Source: an uncultured Phascolarctobacterium sp.
GTDB taxonomy: Bacteria; Bacillota; Negativicutes; Acidaminococcales; Acidaminococcaceae
Assembly: GCA_900544795.1 (NCBI GenBank)
Contig: UQWM01000009.1
Coordinates: 1-64,000, forward strand
Direction of reading: 5' to 3'
Length of the DNA: 64,000 nt
How positions within the stretch are numbered: the first letter of the stretch is position 1; each line of letters opens with the position of its first letter. This document shows, in pieces, positions 43,610 through 52,130 of the stretch. The position numbers were made by a program, and so were the translations under genes. The notes under the pieces are model-generated. The model did no database searches and had not been told where the DNA came from. It saw only the letters and a program-made list of their open reading frames with translations.

Positions 43610-44313
43610 TGTTAAAGGTAAACAATATCGACGTCTATTATGGTGCCATTCACGCAATTAAAGATATCAGCATCGAAGTGCCCAAAGGCGAGATCGTAAC
43701 GCTGGTCGGCTCTAACGGCGCCGGCAAAAGCACGACGCTGCGCACTATTTCCGGCCTGATGAAGCCGAAAACAGGTACGATACTTTTTGAAGATAAAAAC
43801 ATCGTTGGCGTACCGGCGCATAAGATCGTTGGCATGGGCTTATGCCAGGTTCCCGAAGGACGCCACGTTTTCGCTAATATGAGCGTTATGGAAAATCTGG
43901 AGCTGGGCGCTTATCTGCGCAGCGATAAAGACGGTATTGCCCGTGATCTGGAAGATGTTTTTAAAAAATTTCCGCGTCTTTTAGAGCGTAAAGAACAGAT
44001 CTCCGGTACCCTTTCCGGCGGCGAGCAGCAAATGCTGGCCATGGGCCGTGCTTTGATGAGCCGTCCGCGCCTTTTGCTGTTGGACGAACCCTCGATGGGT
44101 TTGGCACCATTGCTTGTTAAAGAAATATTTAATATAATAAAAGAAATAAACGAGAGCGGCACTACGGTGCTTTTGGTTGAGCAAAATGCCAATATGGCTT
44201 TGTCCATTGCTGACAAGGCGTATGTATTGGAGACCGGCCGCATCGCTTTGGCAGGTACTGCGCATGAATTAGCCAGCAGTGAAGCTGTGCGCAAGGCTTA
44301 TTTAGGCGGCTGA
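43609..44313 (+). CDS. livF: Branched-chain amino acid ABC transporter ATP-binding protein LivF
   Basis: A 234-residue ABC ATPase with Walker A GSNGAGKST, signature LSGGEQQMLAMGRAL and Walker B LLLLDEPSMGLAP. It pairs with LivG on LivHM. Last transporter gene; the CBS-ACT gene follows closely. Confidence 0.95.
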   Translation: MLKVNNIDVYYGAIHAIKDISIEVPKGEIVTLVGSNGAGKSTTLRTISGLMKPKTGTILFEDKNIVGVPAHKIVGMGLCQVPEGRHVFANMSVMENLELGAYLRSDKDGIARDLEDVFKKFPRLLERKEQISGTLSGGEQQMLAMGRALMSRPRLLLLDEPSMGLAPLLVKEIFNIIKEINESGTTVLLVEQNANMALSIADKAYVLETGRIALAGTAHELASSEAVRKAYLGG

Positions 44314-44337
44314 TGCCGTAAAAGGAGCGTGTTAGAA

Positions 44338-44997
44338 ATGTTAGTTAAAGATTTTATGTCAGCTAATGTAGTTACTATTTCAGAAGACAAAAGCATGCTG
44401 GAAGCCCGTGAACTGATGAAAAGCAAGGATTTCCGGCGTATCCCCGTAGTCGATGATATCAAAAGAGTTATGGGTATCATCACCGACGGCGATATTGGCC
44501 GTACTTCTCCTTCCGATGCCAGCACTTTATCCCGTTATGAAGCCAATTATCTGCTGTCACGTTTAAAAGTACGCGACGTGATGACCCGTGATGTGATAAC
44601 TGTTCGCGATAACAGCGCTATAGAAGACGTAGCTTACCTGCTTTATAAAAATAAGATCAATGCTTTGCCGGTAGTCAACGACGATAATAAGCTGTGTGGC
44701 ATCATTACCGACAGCGATATTTTCCGTGCTTTCGTAAGCATCATGGGCATCGCTAAAAGCTGCACACGCATCACCGTTGACGTTACTGATAAGGTGGGCG
44801 TTATCGCCGATATTGGCGGTATGTTCCGCGACCAGGGTATCAACATTATTTCTGTGGTCACCAAAAAGAATGATGCCAATACTACCGAGTTGACGATCCG
44901 TGCAGATTTGTCCCAGCATGGTATGGATATTATCGAACAGATCCGCGAAGCCGGTTACGAAGTGACCGATATCAGTACGGTCAAAGGCATCGAATAA
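44338..44997 (+). CDS. CBS domain pair plus ACT domain protein (AcuB-like)
   Basis: A 219-residue protein with two CBS motifs (about 1-60: VKDFMSANVVTISEDKSML; about 80-135: VRDVMTRDVITVRDNSAIEDVAYLL) and a C-terminal ACT domain (ITVDVTDKVGVIADIGGMFRDQGINIISV). CBS pairs bind adenosyl nucleotides and ACT binds amino acids, so it may sense energy state and branched-chain amino acids. It lies 24 bp after livF, which supports a role in controlling transport. Target unknown. ATG 44338 chosen behind AAAGGAG. Confidence 0.87.
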   Translation: MLVKDFMSANVVTISEDKSMLEARELMKSKDFRRIPVVDDIKRVMGIITDGDIGRTSPSDASTLSRYEANYLLSRLKVRDVMTRDVITVRDNSAIEDVAYLLYKNKINALPVVNDDNKLCGIITDSDIFRAFVSIMGIAKSCTRITVDVTDKVGVIADIGGMFRDQGINIISVVTKKNDANTTELTIRADLSQHGMDIIEQIREAGYEVTDISTVKGIE

Positions 44998-45000
44998 GCC

Positions 45001-45201
45001 ATGTTGGACGCCAAGTTCAATGTAGGTGACGTGGTGCGCATGAAAAAGGCGCATCCCTGCGGTTCTTTTGAATGGGAGATCACCCGCACGGGCATGGATT
45101 TCGGCCTGAAGTGCAAAGGCTGTGGCCATTTTGTGATGATAGCCCGCCCAAAATTCATCAAAGCAGTGAAAGCCGTGGTAACAGCGGCCCCAGAGCAGTA
45201 A
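45001..45201 (+). CDS. DUF951 family protein
   Basis: A 66-residue protein with FNVGDVVRMKKAHPCGSFEWEITRTGMDFGLKCKGCGHFVMIARPKF, the full DUF951 pattern (KKxHPCG, then CxxC-type CKGCG for metal). Function unknown; such genes are often near ychF or parB in Firmicutes, and ychF is 7 kb away here. It starts 3 bp after the CBS-ACT stop and precedes a strong terminator. Confidence 0.9.
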   Translation: MLDAKFNVGDVVRMKKAHPCGSFEWEITRTGMDFGLKCKGCGHFVMIARPKFIKAVKAVVTAAPEQ

Positions 45202-45209
45202 GAGAAAAT

Positions 45210-45237
45210 AAAGGCTCCGCCTCAGGCGGAGCCTTTT
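45210..45237 (+). terminator. Terminator of the liv operon
   Basis: Perfect 12-bp stem (AAAGGCTCCGCC / GGCGGAGCCTTT), TCA loop and T run, 8 bp after the DUF951 stop. Confidence 0.92.
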
Positions 45238-45262
45238 GTTTAAGAAGGGATTAGGAAAGCTA

Positions 45263-45649
45263 ATGATACAGATCAAAGCATTAGATCATCTGGTGTTGAC
45301 AACGCGGGATTTTGACCGCTGCATATGGTTTTATCGTGATGTGCTGGGACTGGAGCTGGTATGCAGGGAGGGTCATTATGCTCTGCGTTTTGGTGTTCAG
45401 AAAATCAATATTCATCGTCGGCCGGCAGAATTTTTACCGGCGGCAAAGAATATTACAGCCGGCAGTTTGGATTTCTGTCTGTTAACAGATACTGACTTGC
45501 TGGAAGTAAAGCAGCAATTAGATGAATACGGCGTTGAGATCGAGGAAGGCGTTGTAGAACGCAATGGTGCTTTGGGGAAGATGCAAAGTTTATATGTGCG
45601 TGACCCGGACGGTAATCTGGTGGAAATCAGCAAATATCAAAAACAGTAA
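45263..45649 (+). CDS. VOC family protein (glyoxalase/dioxygenase-like)
   Basis: A 128-residue single VOC module set: LDHLVLTTRDFDRCIWFYRDVLGLEL at the N-terminus, GSLDFCLLTDTDL in the middle and LYVRDPDGNLVEIS at the end, with the metal-ligand type His (LDHL) and Glu (LVEI). It resembles the YaeR/virulence-associated lyase-like group; the reaction is unknown. ATG 45263 lies behind AGGAAAG. Single gene between two terminators. Confidence 0.88.
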   Translation: MIQIKALDHLVLTTRDFDRCIWFYRDVLGLELVCREGHYALRFGVQKINIHRRPAEFLPAAKNITAGSLDFCLLTDTDLLEVKQQLDEYGVEIEEGVVERNGALGKMQSLYVRDPDGNLVEISKYQKQ

Positions 45650-45654
45650 ATATT

Positions 45655-45697
45655 AAATCAAGCCGCTGTTTCTAAAGAAACAGCGGCTTGATTTTTA
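45655..45697. terminator. Bidirectional terminator between VOC and ABC exporter genes
   Basis: Perfect 18-bp stem (AAATCAAGCCGCTGTTTC and its complement) with a TAAA loop; A run before and T run after serve both convergent transcripts. Confidence 0.92.
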
Positions 45698-45717
45698 AAA
45701 AAATAAGGGACTGGCGG

Positions 45718-46815
45718 CTATTCCAGCCTGCTTTTAAAAGTCCAGCCGGCGATGCTCAGCGTCAGGATGGCGATCAACGTCAGCGGCAGTAAATTCAGTG
45801 CTACATATTGCAGCTCCATATCCTTTAGCAAAACCCCTTTGGCGATAGCCAAAAAGAAGCGCAGGGGATTAAGATAGGTAAGATACTGCAAGGCTACCGG
45901 CATACTGTCGACTGGTGAGATAAATCCGGACAATAAGACAGCTGGCATTTGAAAGGTAAAAACGCCTAAAATAGCCTGCTGCTGAGTTTTGCACAGGGAT
46001 GAGATAAACAGTCCTACACCTACCAGTGCTAACAGCGCGATAAAATCGGCGGCTAAAAAAAGCAGCAGTGAACCGTTTAAAGGGAAATCAAAAAACTGGA
46101 CCGAGATGCTGAGCATCAAGAGCGTAAGCGTCCAGGCCAGCAACTGGGCCGGAACGGCCTTGCCGATCAGGATCTCGGCTGAGGACAAGGGACTGACGAT
46201 CAGCTGGTCGAAGGTGCCCACTTCTTTTTCCCGGGCAATAGACAGGGAGGTGAGCAAAAGTACGATCACCATGGAAAGCATAGCCATAAGTGAAACCAGC
46301 GAATAATATTTATAGTCCAGATTGATGTTGAACCAGTTGCGGGTAACGATCTCCAGCGGTGGCGTGCTTGACGCCAGTTCTTTAGTATAGCCCTGGATGA
46401 TCTGGGTAGCGTAATTGCCAATGATCGAGGCGGAATTAGTTTGCCTGCCGTCGGTTATTATCTGTACGGCAGCGCCGGTCTTATTTTTGATGGCGGCAAC
46501 AAAATCACCGGGTATCTCTAAAGCCGCGCTGGCTTTTTGGGTATCGATACTTTCCCGCAGCTGTTGGGGTGTATCGATGACAGCAACGGAATTGAACCAG
46601 GGCGAATTGGCAAAATGGCTGATCAACTCGCGGGAATAGTAGCTGCGGCTGTTATCCAATACTACCATGTCGATGTTTTTTACTTCCATCGTTACGGCGT
46701 TGGCAAAAATGATCAGTTGCAGCAGTGGCATTACGGTCACGATAAACCGGCTGCGCGGATCTTTCCAGATAGCCTTGAATTCTTTGATGATTAAGGTCAA
46801 TAAACGTGTTGTCAT
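45718..46815 (-). CDS. ABC-2 type transporter permease (YbhR-like)
   Basis: A 365-residue ABC-2 permease: an N-terminal helix (RLLTLIIKEFKAIWKDPRSRFIV), a large extracytoplasmic domain (about 45-165), then five helices including the LTSLSIAREKEVGTFDQLIVSPLSSAEILIGK coupling region. Forms a heteromer with the next permease and the dual ATPase to export drugs or other hydrophobic compounds. ATG 46815 overlaps the upstream permease stop by 4 bp (ATGA). Confidence 0.9.
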   Translation of the reverse strand: MTTRLLTLIIKEFKAIWKDPRSRFIVTVMPLLQLIIFANAVTMEVKNIDMVVLDNSRSYYSRELISHFANSPWFNSVAVIDTPQQLRESIDTQKASAALEIPGDFVAAIKNKTGAAVQIITDGRQTNSASIIGNYATQIIQGYTKELASSTPPLEIVTRNWFNINLDYKYYSLVSLMAMLSMVIVLLLTSLSIAREKEVGTFDQLIVSPLSSAEILIGKAVPAQLLAWTLTLLMLSISVQFFDFPLNGSLLLFLAADFIALLALVGVGLFISSLCKTQQQAILGVFTFQMPAVLLSGFISPVDSMPVALQYLTYLNPLRFFLAIAKGVLLKDMELQYVALNLLPLTLIAILTLSIAGWTFKSRLE

Positions 46816-47918
46816 TTTTCCAACCTCACTAATGTATTTTTGTAGACTAAAAATGACAACACCAGGCACAGGCAGCTCAAATAGACCGTATTGATCAAAA
46901 CTACAGAACTGATGGTACCTGCTAAAAATTCACTTTCAATAAAGGTCACAAAATAACGTTGTGGCAGCACTGCCGTCAAATACCTAAAAAATGTCGGCAT
47001 GGAAGAAATGGGGAACATTAGGCCGGACAGCAACAGCGCCGGTAAAAAACCTATAACCAGAGAGACCTGGCTGGCCAGGAACTGGTTTTTGAAGATAGTA
47101 GAGATCAGCAGACCGATACCCATACAAGTAAGCAAAAATAGGCTGCCCACAAAAAACAGCACAATATAGGAACCGCGGAAAGGCAACTCGAAGGCTGTTG
47201 CGAATAAAAAGACGTTGAACCAGAGCGACAGCGTACCTAAAACATAGTAGGCAAAGTATTTGCCCAGCACAAATTGCAGCCTGCTCAGACGGGTACTCAG
47301 CAGAGCTTCCATGGTTCCCCGTTCCCATTCACGGGCTACAACGAGGGCTGTTAAAAGGATACCGACCAGGCTTAGGGTAACAGCTAGGGAACCGGGCAGG
47401 ATAAAATAATGGCTGTCCATTTCTTCGTTATACCAGACCCGCAGCTGCGGCGTTATTAAATTTACCTGCTGTTTACCGCGGTTCATGCCTTCCAGCCATT
47501 GGGTGATGATACCACTGGCGTAGCTTTGAACATAGTTGGCCGTATTAGTTTCGCTGCCGTCGGTAATGATTAGCGCCTGCGCCGTGCGGTTTTGGGCCAG
47601 ATTAGCAGAAAAATCACCGGGTATGATCACAGCGCCCTGCAACTGGGAATTGGCAATAGCGGCATACATATCCGCGGTATTATCATAGACCCTGGTTTTG
47701 ATATAGGGATTATTACTGAAAGACTTTGCCAGGGTCATGACCCGTGGATTGGCATCGTCCAGCTTCAGTCCCAGTTTGATGTTGGCCGAGTCCACATTGA
47801 TACCATACATATAGATGAGTGATAATAATGTGGGCAAAATAAAAGCAATCAAAATACTGCTGGGGTCGCGGATGATCTGTAAGAATTCTTTTTTTATAAA
47901 AGCCGATAAAATTCTCAT
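46812..47918 (-). CDS. ABC-2 type transporter permease (YbhS-like)
   Basis: A 368-residue ABC-2 permease, paralogous to the following gene: N-terminal AFIKKEFLQIIRDPSSILIAFILPTLLSLIYMYGI, large outer domain, LLTALVVAREWERGTMEALLSTRLSRLQFVLGKY and C-terminal helices. Its start overlaps the ATPase gene by 4 bp. Together with the neighbours it forms a YbhGFSR-like exporter. Confidence 0.9.
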   Translation of the reverse strand: MRILSAFIKKEFLQIIRDPSSILIAFILPTLLSLIYMYGINVDSANIKLGLKLDDANPRVMTLAKSFSNNPYIKTRVYDNTADMYAAIANSQLQGAVIIPGDFSANLAQNRTAQALIITDGSETNTANYVQSYASGIITQWLEGMNRGKQQVNLITPQLRVWYNEEMDSHYFILPGSLAVTLSLVGILLTALVVAREWERGTMEALLSTRLSRLQFVLGKYFAYYVLGTLSLWFNVFLFATAFELPFRGSYIVLFFVGSLFLLTCMGIGLLISTIFKNQFLASQVSLVIGFLPALLLSGLMFPISSMPTFFRYLTAVLPQRYFVTFIESEFLAGTISSVVLINTVYLSCLCLVLSFLVYKNTLVRLEK

Positions 47919-49411
47919 AACAGGCCGCTTTCTGCATCCTTACGGTTGATAAGTTCAATAAAAGCCTCTTCCATGGTCGTGGCCCCGGCTTGCTGCTTTA
48001 AAGCGGCAGGGGTGCCGATAGCGATGGTTTCGCCTTTATAAAACAGGCTGACATTGTCACAGTATTCCGCTTCATCCATAAAATGCGTAGTTATTAAAAT
48101 AGTGACGCCTTTTTGCGCCAGCGCCCGTAGATGGCACCAAAACTCCTTGCGTGTCACCACGTCGACGCCCGAAGTAGCCTCGTCCAAAAACAGGATCGGC
48201 GGGTTGTGGATCAGGGCGCAGGCCAGAGATAAGCGCTGCTTGATGCCCAGAGGCAGCTGTTCCGATAGCTGGTGAAAATAAACTGTCAGGCCAAAATGCG
48301 TCGCTATGTTATCGACGCGTTCTTTAATTTCGCCAAAAGGAATGCCATAGAGCCCGGCAAAAAATTCCAGATTCTCACGTACGGACATATTGCCATACAG
48401 CGAAAATTTCTGCGCCATATAGCCCAGGTAAGAGCGGGCTAAAGTGGGGGCTTCCCTGATGTCCACGCCCATGATCTTTGCCGTTCCGGCAGTGGGACGG
48501 GCTAAACCGCACATCATTTTAAACGAGGTCGATTTACCGGCGCCGTTAGGCCCCAGCAGACCAAAAATTTCGCCGCGTTTAATATGGAAGGTGTTGTTTT
48601 TGACCGCAGCAAAGCTGCCGTACATTTTTAAAAGGTCCAGCGCTTCGACAGGATACTCCACATTACTTTCCCGATAAACATAATTGGCTGCGATCTGCGA
48701 CGGTTTTTCTTCATAGCCGCCCATCAAGCGGATGACTTTACGTTCAAAAGCGGCAGAGGTAGCAGCCAGTGCAGACGGTGAACCATTGTAGATGACCTTG
48801 CCCTGATCCATAACGATAGTATTGTCGAAGCTGTTGGCTTCGTCTAAATAGGCGGTAGACCAAACTACCGTAGTTTTGGGTGTGATGGTAGTTTTAACCA
48901 GGTGCATCAAATCACGGCGTGAAATAGGGTCAACGCCGACGGAAGGTTCGTCCAGCACCAAAAATTCAGGGTCACCCAAAAGGGCGCAAGCCAGTCCCAG
49001 CTTCTGTTTCATTCCGCCCGACAGCTTACCTGCCAGACGATTCTGAAAAGGCTCCAGGCCTGTAAAGTCCAAAAGCTTATTAAAGTCTTTGGCAACTTCT
49101 TTTAAATCTGCATAAAACTCCAGGTTTTCACGCACAGTCAGGTCTTCATAAAGGCCGAACTTCTGCGGCATATAGCCGATCCTGGCAGTAAGTTCCTTTT
49201 TCTGGGTAGCCGGGTCCAGTCCCAGGGTGGCTACACTGCCGGTATCTGCCTCCAACAGGCCGATAATGATGCGTAGCAGCGTGGTTTTACCGGCGGCGTC
49301 AGCGCCGACGATACCAGTCATCTGCCCCATGGGGATAGTAAGGCTTAACGCATCAAGGGCTACCGTCTGGCCAAATTTTTTAGTAACAGCGTTGATTACT
49401 ACCGTATCCAT
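47915..49411 (-). CDS. Tandem ABC ATPase (YbhF-like exporter ATP-binding protein)
   Basis: A 498-residue protein with two fused nucleotide-binding domains. Domain 1: Walker A GADAAGKTT, signature LSGGMKQKLGLACAL, Walker B FLVLDEPSVGVDP. Domain 2: Walker A GPNGAGKST, degenerate signature LPLGIKQRLSLACAL, Walker B ILFLDEATSGVD. Energises the two ABC-2 permeases. The frame opens 30 codons earlier inside the HlyD gene; ATG 49411, 1 bp after the HlyD stop, is the family start. Confidence 0.9.
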   Translation of the reverse strand: MDTVVINAVTKKFGQTVALDALSLTIPMGQMTGIVGADAAGKTTLLRIIIGLLEADTGSVATLGLDPATQKKELTARIGYMPQKFGLYEDLTVRENLEFYADLKEVAKDFNKLLDFTGLEPFQNRLAGKLSGGMKQKLGLACALLGDPEFLVLDEPSVGVDPISRRDLMHLVKTTITPKTTVVWSTAYLDEANSFDNTIVMDQGKVIYNGSPSALAATSAAFERKVIRLMGGYEEKPSQIAANYVYRESNVEYPVEALDLLKMYGSFAAVKNNTFHIKRGEIFGLLGPNGAGKSTSFKMMCGLARPTAGTAKIMGVDIREAPTLARSYLGYMAQKFSLYGNMSVRENLEFFAGLYGIPFGEIKERVDNIATHFGLTVYFHQLSEQLPLGIKQRLSLACALIHNPPILFLDEATSGVDVVTRKEFWCHLRALAQKGVTILITTHFMDEAEYCDNVSLFYKGETIAIGTPAALKQQAGATTMEEAFIELINRKDAESGLL

Positions 49412-49412
49412 T

Positions 49413-50247
49413 TTATTTACCCCGAACAGCTTTGAGATCCAGCAAAACAGTGGTCGGCATGCCCTGACGTAAAAATTCGTCGGCGTTGTCGACATAAACA
49501 CGGATCTTATAAACTAAATCTGTCCGCAGATCAGTGGTCTGGACGCTTTTAGGGGTAAACTCGCTGACGGGGGAGATATAGCCGATATGACCCTGATAGG
49601 TTTTTTTGGCACCGGTGTGGGGGTCGGTGCTGTCGGTGATGATTTGCGCCGGCATACCGTCATAAATATTGCCTAAATTGATTTCGCTGATATAGGCCCT
49701 GATCCAGACAGGCCGTGGCTTGGTAAGCGTATAGATAGCCGTACCCTTTTGGATAATGCTGCCCGGCTCCACTAAACGGGCTGTGACCACGCCTTCCTCT
49801 AAAGCGTAAAGTCTGGAATAATCACTTTGCCTGCTCAGCAGGTCTTTAGCAGTAACGGCTGCGTTATAGGCTGACTGCATTTCTTTAAAGGTATTTTCAG
49901 CAGTTTCAAAATCCAGCTTCGAGATAGCGCCGCTGGTATAAAGGACTGCATATTTATCGTAGACTGAGCGTGACTGCACCATCGAGGCGTAGACTTTAGC
50001 AACTTCGCTTTCCGCCTGCGCTTCCTGCAATTTATAATCGGCGGCGTCTATTTCGGCAACCAGACTGCCCTGCTTGATGGTGTCGCCTTCTTCAAAATAC
50101 ATTTTAGTGACCTGTCCCGGCACCTGAAAGCCCAAATCAAACTGGCGGATATCCACGTTACCATATAAAGTCAGCTGGGTTTTATCAGTAGCCGCAGGCC
50201 GACGCTATTATGATAGCTATAACAAGTAAAAGTTTTTTCTTCATCAT
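49413..50247 (-). pseudogene. HlyD-family membrane fusion protein (YbhG-like) with frameshift near the signal peptide
   Basis: The intact part, 49413-50156, encodes 247 residues of a periplasmic adaptor: biotinyl-lipoyl halves, a short coiled coil (about 40-110) and beta-barrel. The family N-terminus TDKTQLTLYGNVDIRQFDLGF continues upstream of the first in-frame start (a GTG at 50156). The only good start, ATG 50247/50244 behind AAAGGAGC, encodes a lipoprotein-like signal MKKKLLLVIAIIIASACGY that stops at TGA 50185-50187 in a different frame. One inserted or two deleted bases near 50185-50215 would explain this. The exporter may be non-functional, or this is a sequence error. Confidence 0.75.
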
Positions 50248-50313
50248 AAGCTCCTTTAAGTGTTTTCTTATTTTTAATTATAAGAGAAGTTAAGCGGCTT
50301 GACAAGCAACAAA

Positions 50314-50898
50314 TCACAGGCTTGTGTCGGATTTTGGGGCCATAGCTGCCAGGAGAGCCGGTTGGTCGATAAAACTGATCAGTTTCAGCCAGAAATCCAG
50401 CGGGGAAATGGGGCTGTTGTGCTGGTAACAGTAAACCAGTACCTGAAGATGGCCGCTGAGGATGAACTCCATTAAAAGCTGCAGCTGCGGTGTGAGCTGC
50501 TGCGGCGTCAGCTGCAAATGACGTACTAGCACCTGACGGATATGGTTTTTCATTTTATAAACAAAGCGTGGGTCGCCGTTGGGACCCAGTAGCATCGACA
50601 TGATGGGAGCGTTGTTTTTGAAAAAAATTTTTGAAAGTTGTCTTTCTTCCTCAGTGGGGACGCCTGTACGGAAAATGCGGATCCCGTGGGGCAGAAAGGT
50701 ATCGACGATCTGAAACAGCTCGTTTTCCAGTTGTTTGAGCAGGTCGTCCGTATTATTGAAATAAGCGTAAAAAGTGCTGCGGTTATAACCGGCTTTTTTA
50801 GTTAGCTGAGAAACAGTTATTTTGTCGCAGGGCAGCGTCTGGCATAGCTGCAAGAAAGCTTCCACGATGCAGTCTCTGGCAGTTGGCATTTTGTTCAT
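50314..50898 (-). CDS. TetR/AcrR family transcriptional regulator
   Basis: A 194-residue TetR-type protein: N-terminal HTH (DKITVSQLTKKAGYNRSTFYAYFNNTDDLLKQLE, about 24-57) and a helical ligand domain with a C-terminal TetR_C-like part. It sits upstream of the YbhGFSR-like genes on the same strand, matching CecR control of ybhGFSR in E. coli, so it most likely represses the exporter. Start behind AAAAGGGG. Confidence 0.88.
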   Translation of the reverse strand: MNKMPTARDCIVEAFLQLCQTLPCDKITVSQLTKKAGYNRSTFYAYFNNTDDLLKQLENELFQIVDTFLPHGIRIFRTGVPTEEERQLSKIFFKNNAPIMSMLLGPNGDPRFVYKMKNHIRQVLVRHLQLTPQQLTPQLQLLMEFILSGHLQVLVYCYQHNSPISPLDFWLKLISFIDQPALLAAMAPKSDTSL

Positions 50899-50980
50899 GG
50901 CAAATTCCCCTTTTGTTTTTTCTTAGTTTAATTATACTATAATCTGTTGGGCAGCAAAAGGGCGGACCAGGCAAGTGCAA

Positions 50981-51016
50981 GGCAGTGTTTTATTACCCGG
51001 GCAATAAAACACTGCC
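50981..51016. repeat. 36-bp inverted repeat with CCCGGG core
   Basis: Perfect 14-nt arms (GGCAGTGTTTTATT and complement) around ACCCGGGC, located 80 bp upstream of the tetR start and 75 bp past the mscS stop. No T tail. It could be a regulator operator, a cruciform, or a divergent Noc-type site: the centre ATTACCCGGGCAAT differs from the Bacillus Noc consensus at two positions. Confidence 0.6.
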
Positions 51017-51043
51017 AGTGGGATGCAGGTGGCTGAAAAATAA

Positions 51044-51073
51044 TAAGAGCATTTCCGTGAGGAAATGCTCTTA
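51044..51073 (-). terminator. Terminator of the mscS gene
   Basis: Perfect 13-bp stem (TAAGAGCATTTCC and complement) with 4-nt loop; on the minus strand followed by TTATTTTT. It lies 18 bp after the mscS stop. Confidence 0.85.
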
Positions 51074-51091
51074 AGTAAGTGTAAGGATATT

Positions 51092-51904
51092 TTATTTGTC
51101 GCCTTGCATATAAACGTTCATACCGGGAACAGCGCCATTGACGCCGTTAGCGGCATAAGCTTTACTGATATTCTCCAGCAGATCAAAGTAAACGCCCCAG
51201 TAATTGGCGCCTTCAGCCCAAACACGGATCGTATATTCCACTGCGTATTCCTTATAGCCGGAAAGCCTGACGAACGGCTCGGGATCGCTTAAGGTATTGG
51301 CAGTAGCTGCCACAGCTTCGGTCAAAGCTTTTTTAACAGTTGCGATATCGTTGTTATAGCCTGCGCGTACAACTACGTCGACGCGGCGCAGCGGCTCAGA
51401 AGAGAAGTTAGTGATCTTGCCGCCAGCGATCTCGCTATTGGGAACGAAGATGTCTTTGTTATCGACTGTGATGATCTTGGTGCAGAGCATGGTGATTTCT
51501 TTGACGGTGCCTTCGATGCCTGCGGCAGAGATATAGTCGCCGGCTTTAAAAGGTTTGGTGATGAGCAGCATGATGCCGTTGGCCAGATTTGACAAAGCAC
51601 CCTGTACGGACAGGGAAACGGCCAAACCTAACATACCTAAAACAGCCAGCAGCGAAGCTATAGGGATACCGATGCTTTCGGCAACGATGCAGACGGCTAC
51701 GAAATTAAAGACTACTTTGATGACGGTACGCAGAAAGCCGCGCAGGGTCATGTCTACCTTCAGTTTATCCAGGACGCGTTCAACAGGGCCCATCAGGTAT
51801 TTGATGACTATGTGGCAGATAACGAAAATGACGATTGCAGAAATGACGTTGCCAACAGTCAGTGTACCTACTGAAAAATTAAGGATTTCTTGGATTGTTT
51901 CCAT
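51092..51904 (-). CDS. Small-conductance mechanosensitive channel (MscS family)
   Basis: A 270-residue MscS-type channel with three membrane helices (about 18-40, 58-80, 85-115). The pore helix region LLAVLGMLGLAVSLSVQGALSNLANGIMLLITKPFKAGDYI is conserved, followed by the beta domain (VPNSEIAGGKITNFSSEPLRRVD) and C-terminal vestibule. Opens under membrane tension to release solutes in hypo-osmotic shock. ATG 51904, 9 bp after AAAGGAG, preferred over TTG two codons earlier. Confidence 0.93.
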   Translation of the reverse strand: METIQEILNFSVGTLTVGNVISAIVIFVICHIVIKYLMGPVERVLDKLKVDMTLRGFLRTVIKVVFNFVAVCIVAESIGIPIASLLAVLGMLGLAVSLSVQGALSNLANGIMLLITKPFKAGDYISAAGIEGTVKEITMLCTKIITVDNKDIFVPNSEIAGGKITNFSSEPLRRVDVVVRAGYNNDIATVKKALTEAVAATANTLSDPEPFVRLSGYKEYAVEYTIRVWAEGANYWGVYFDLLENISKAYAANGVNGAVPGMNVYMQGDK

Positions 51905-52130
51905 ATACAACAGCTCCTTTGAATACTTGTTTATACAAACAAGCTTAAATATATTGCTATTATAACATAAAAGAGCGCAATAAAATATCCTAAGCCAAAA
52001 TTTTAATAAGTTATTGGAAGAAATTGTGCTTTAAAAATAGCGGCGCAGTTTTCCCTGCAGCCGAATATTGCATAAAAACAGTCTTTGAGGTAAAATAAAG
52101 TATTACTAAAGAAGATGAGGAGCGATTATT

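Noticed and set aside
46217..46230. Noc-like TTTTCCCGGGCAAT inside the ABC-2 permease gene
   Set aside because: Two mismatches to the Bacillus consensus, within coding sequence, no symmetry outside the core.
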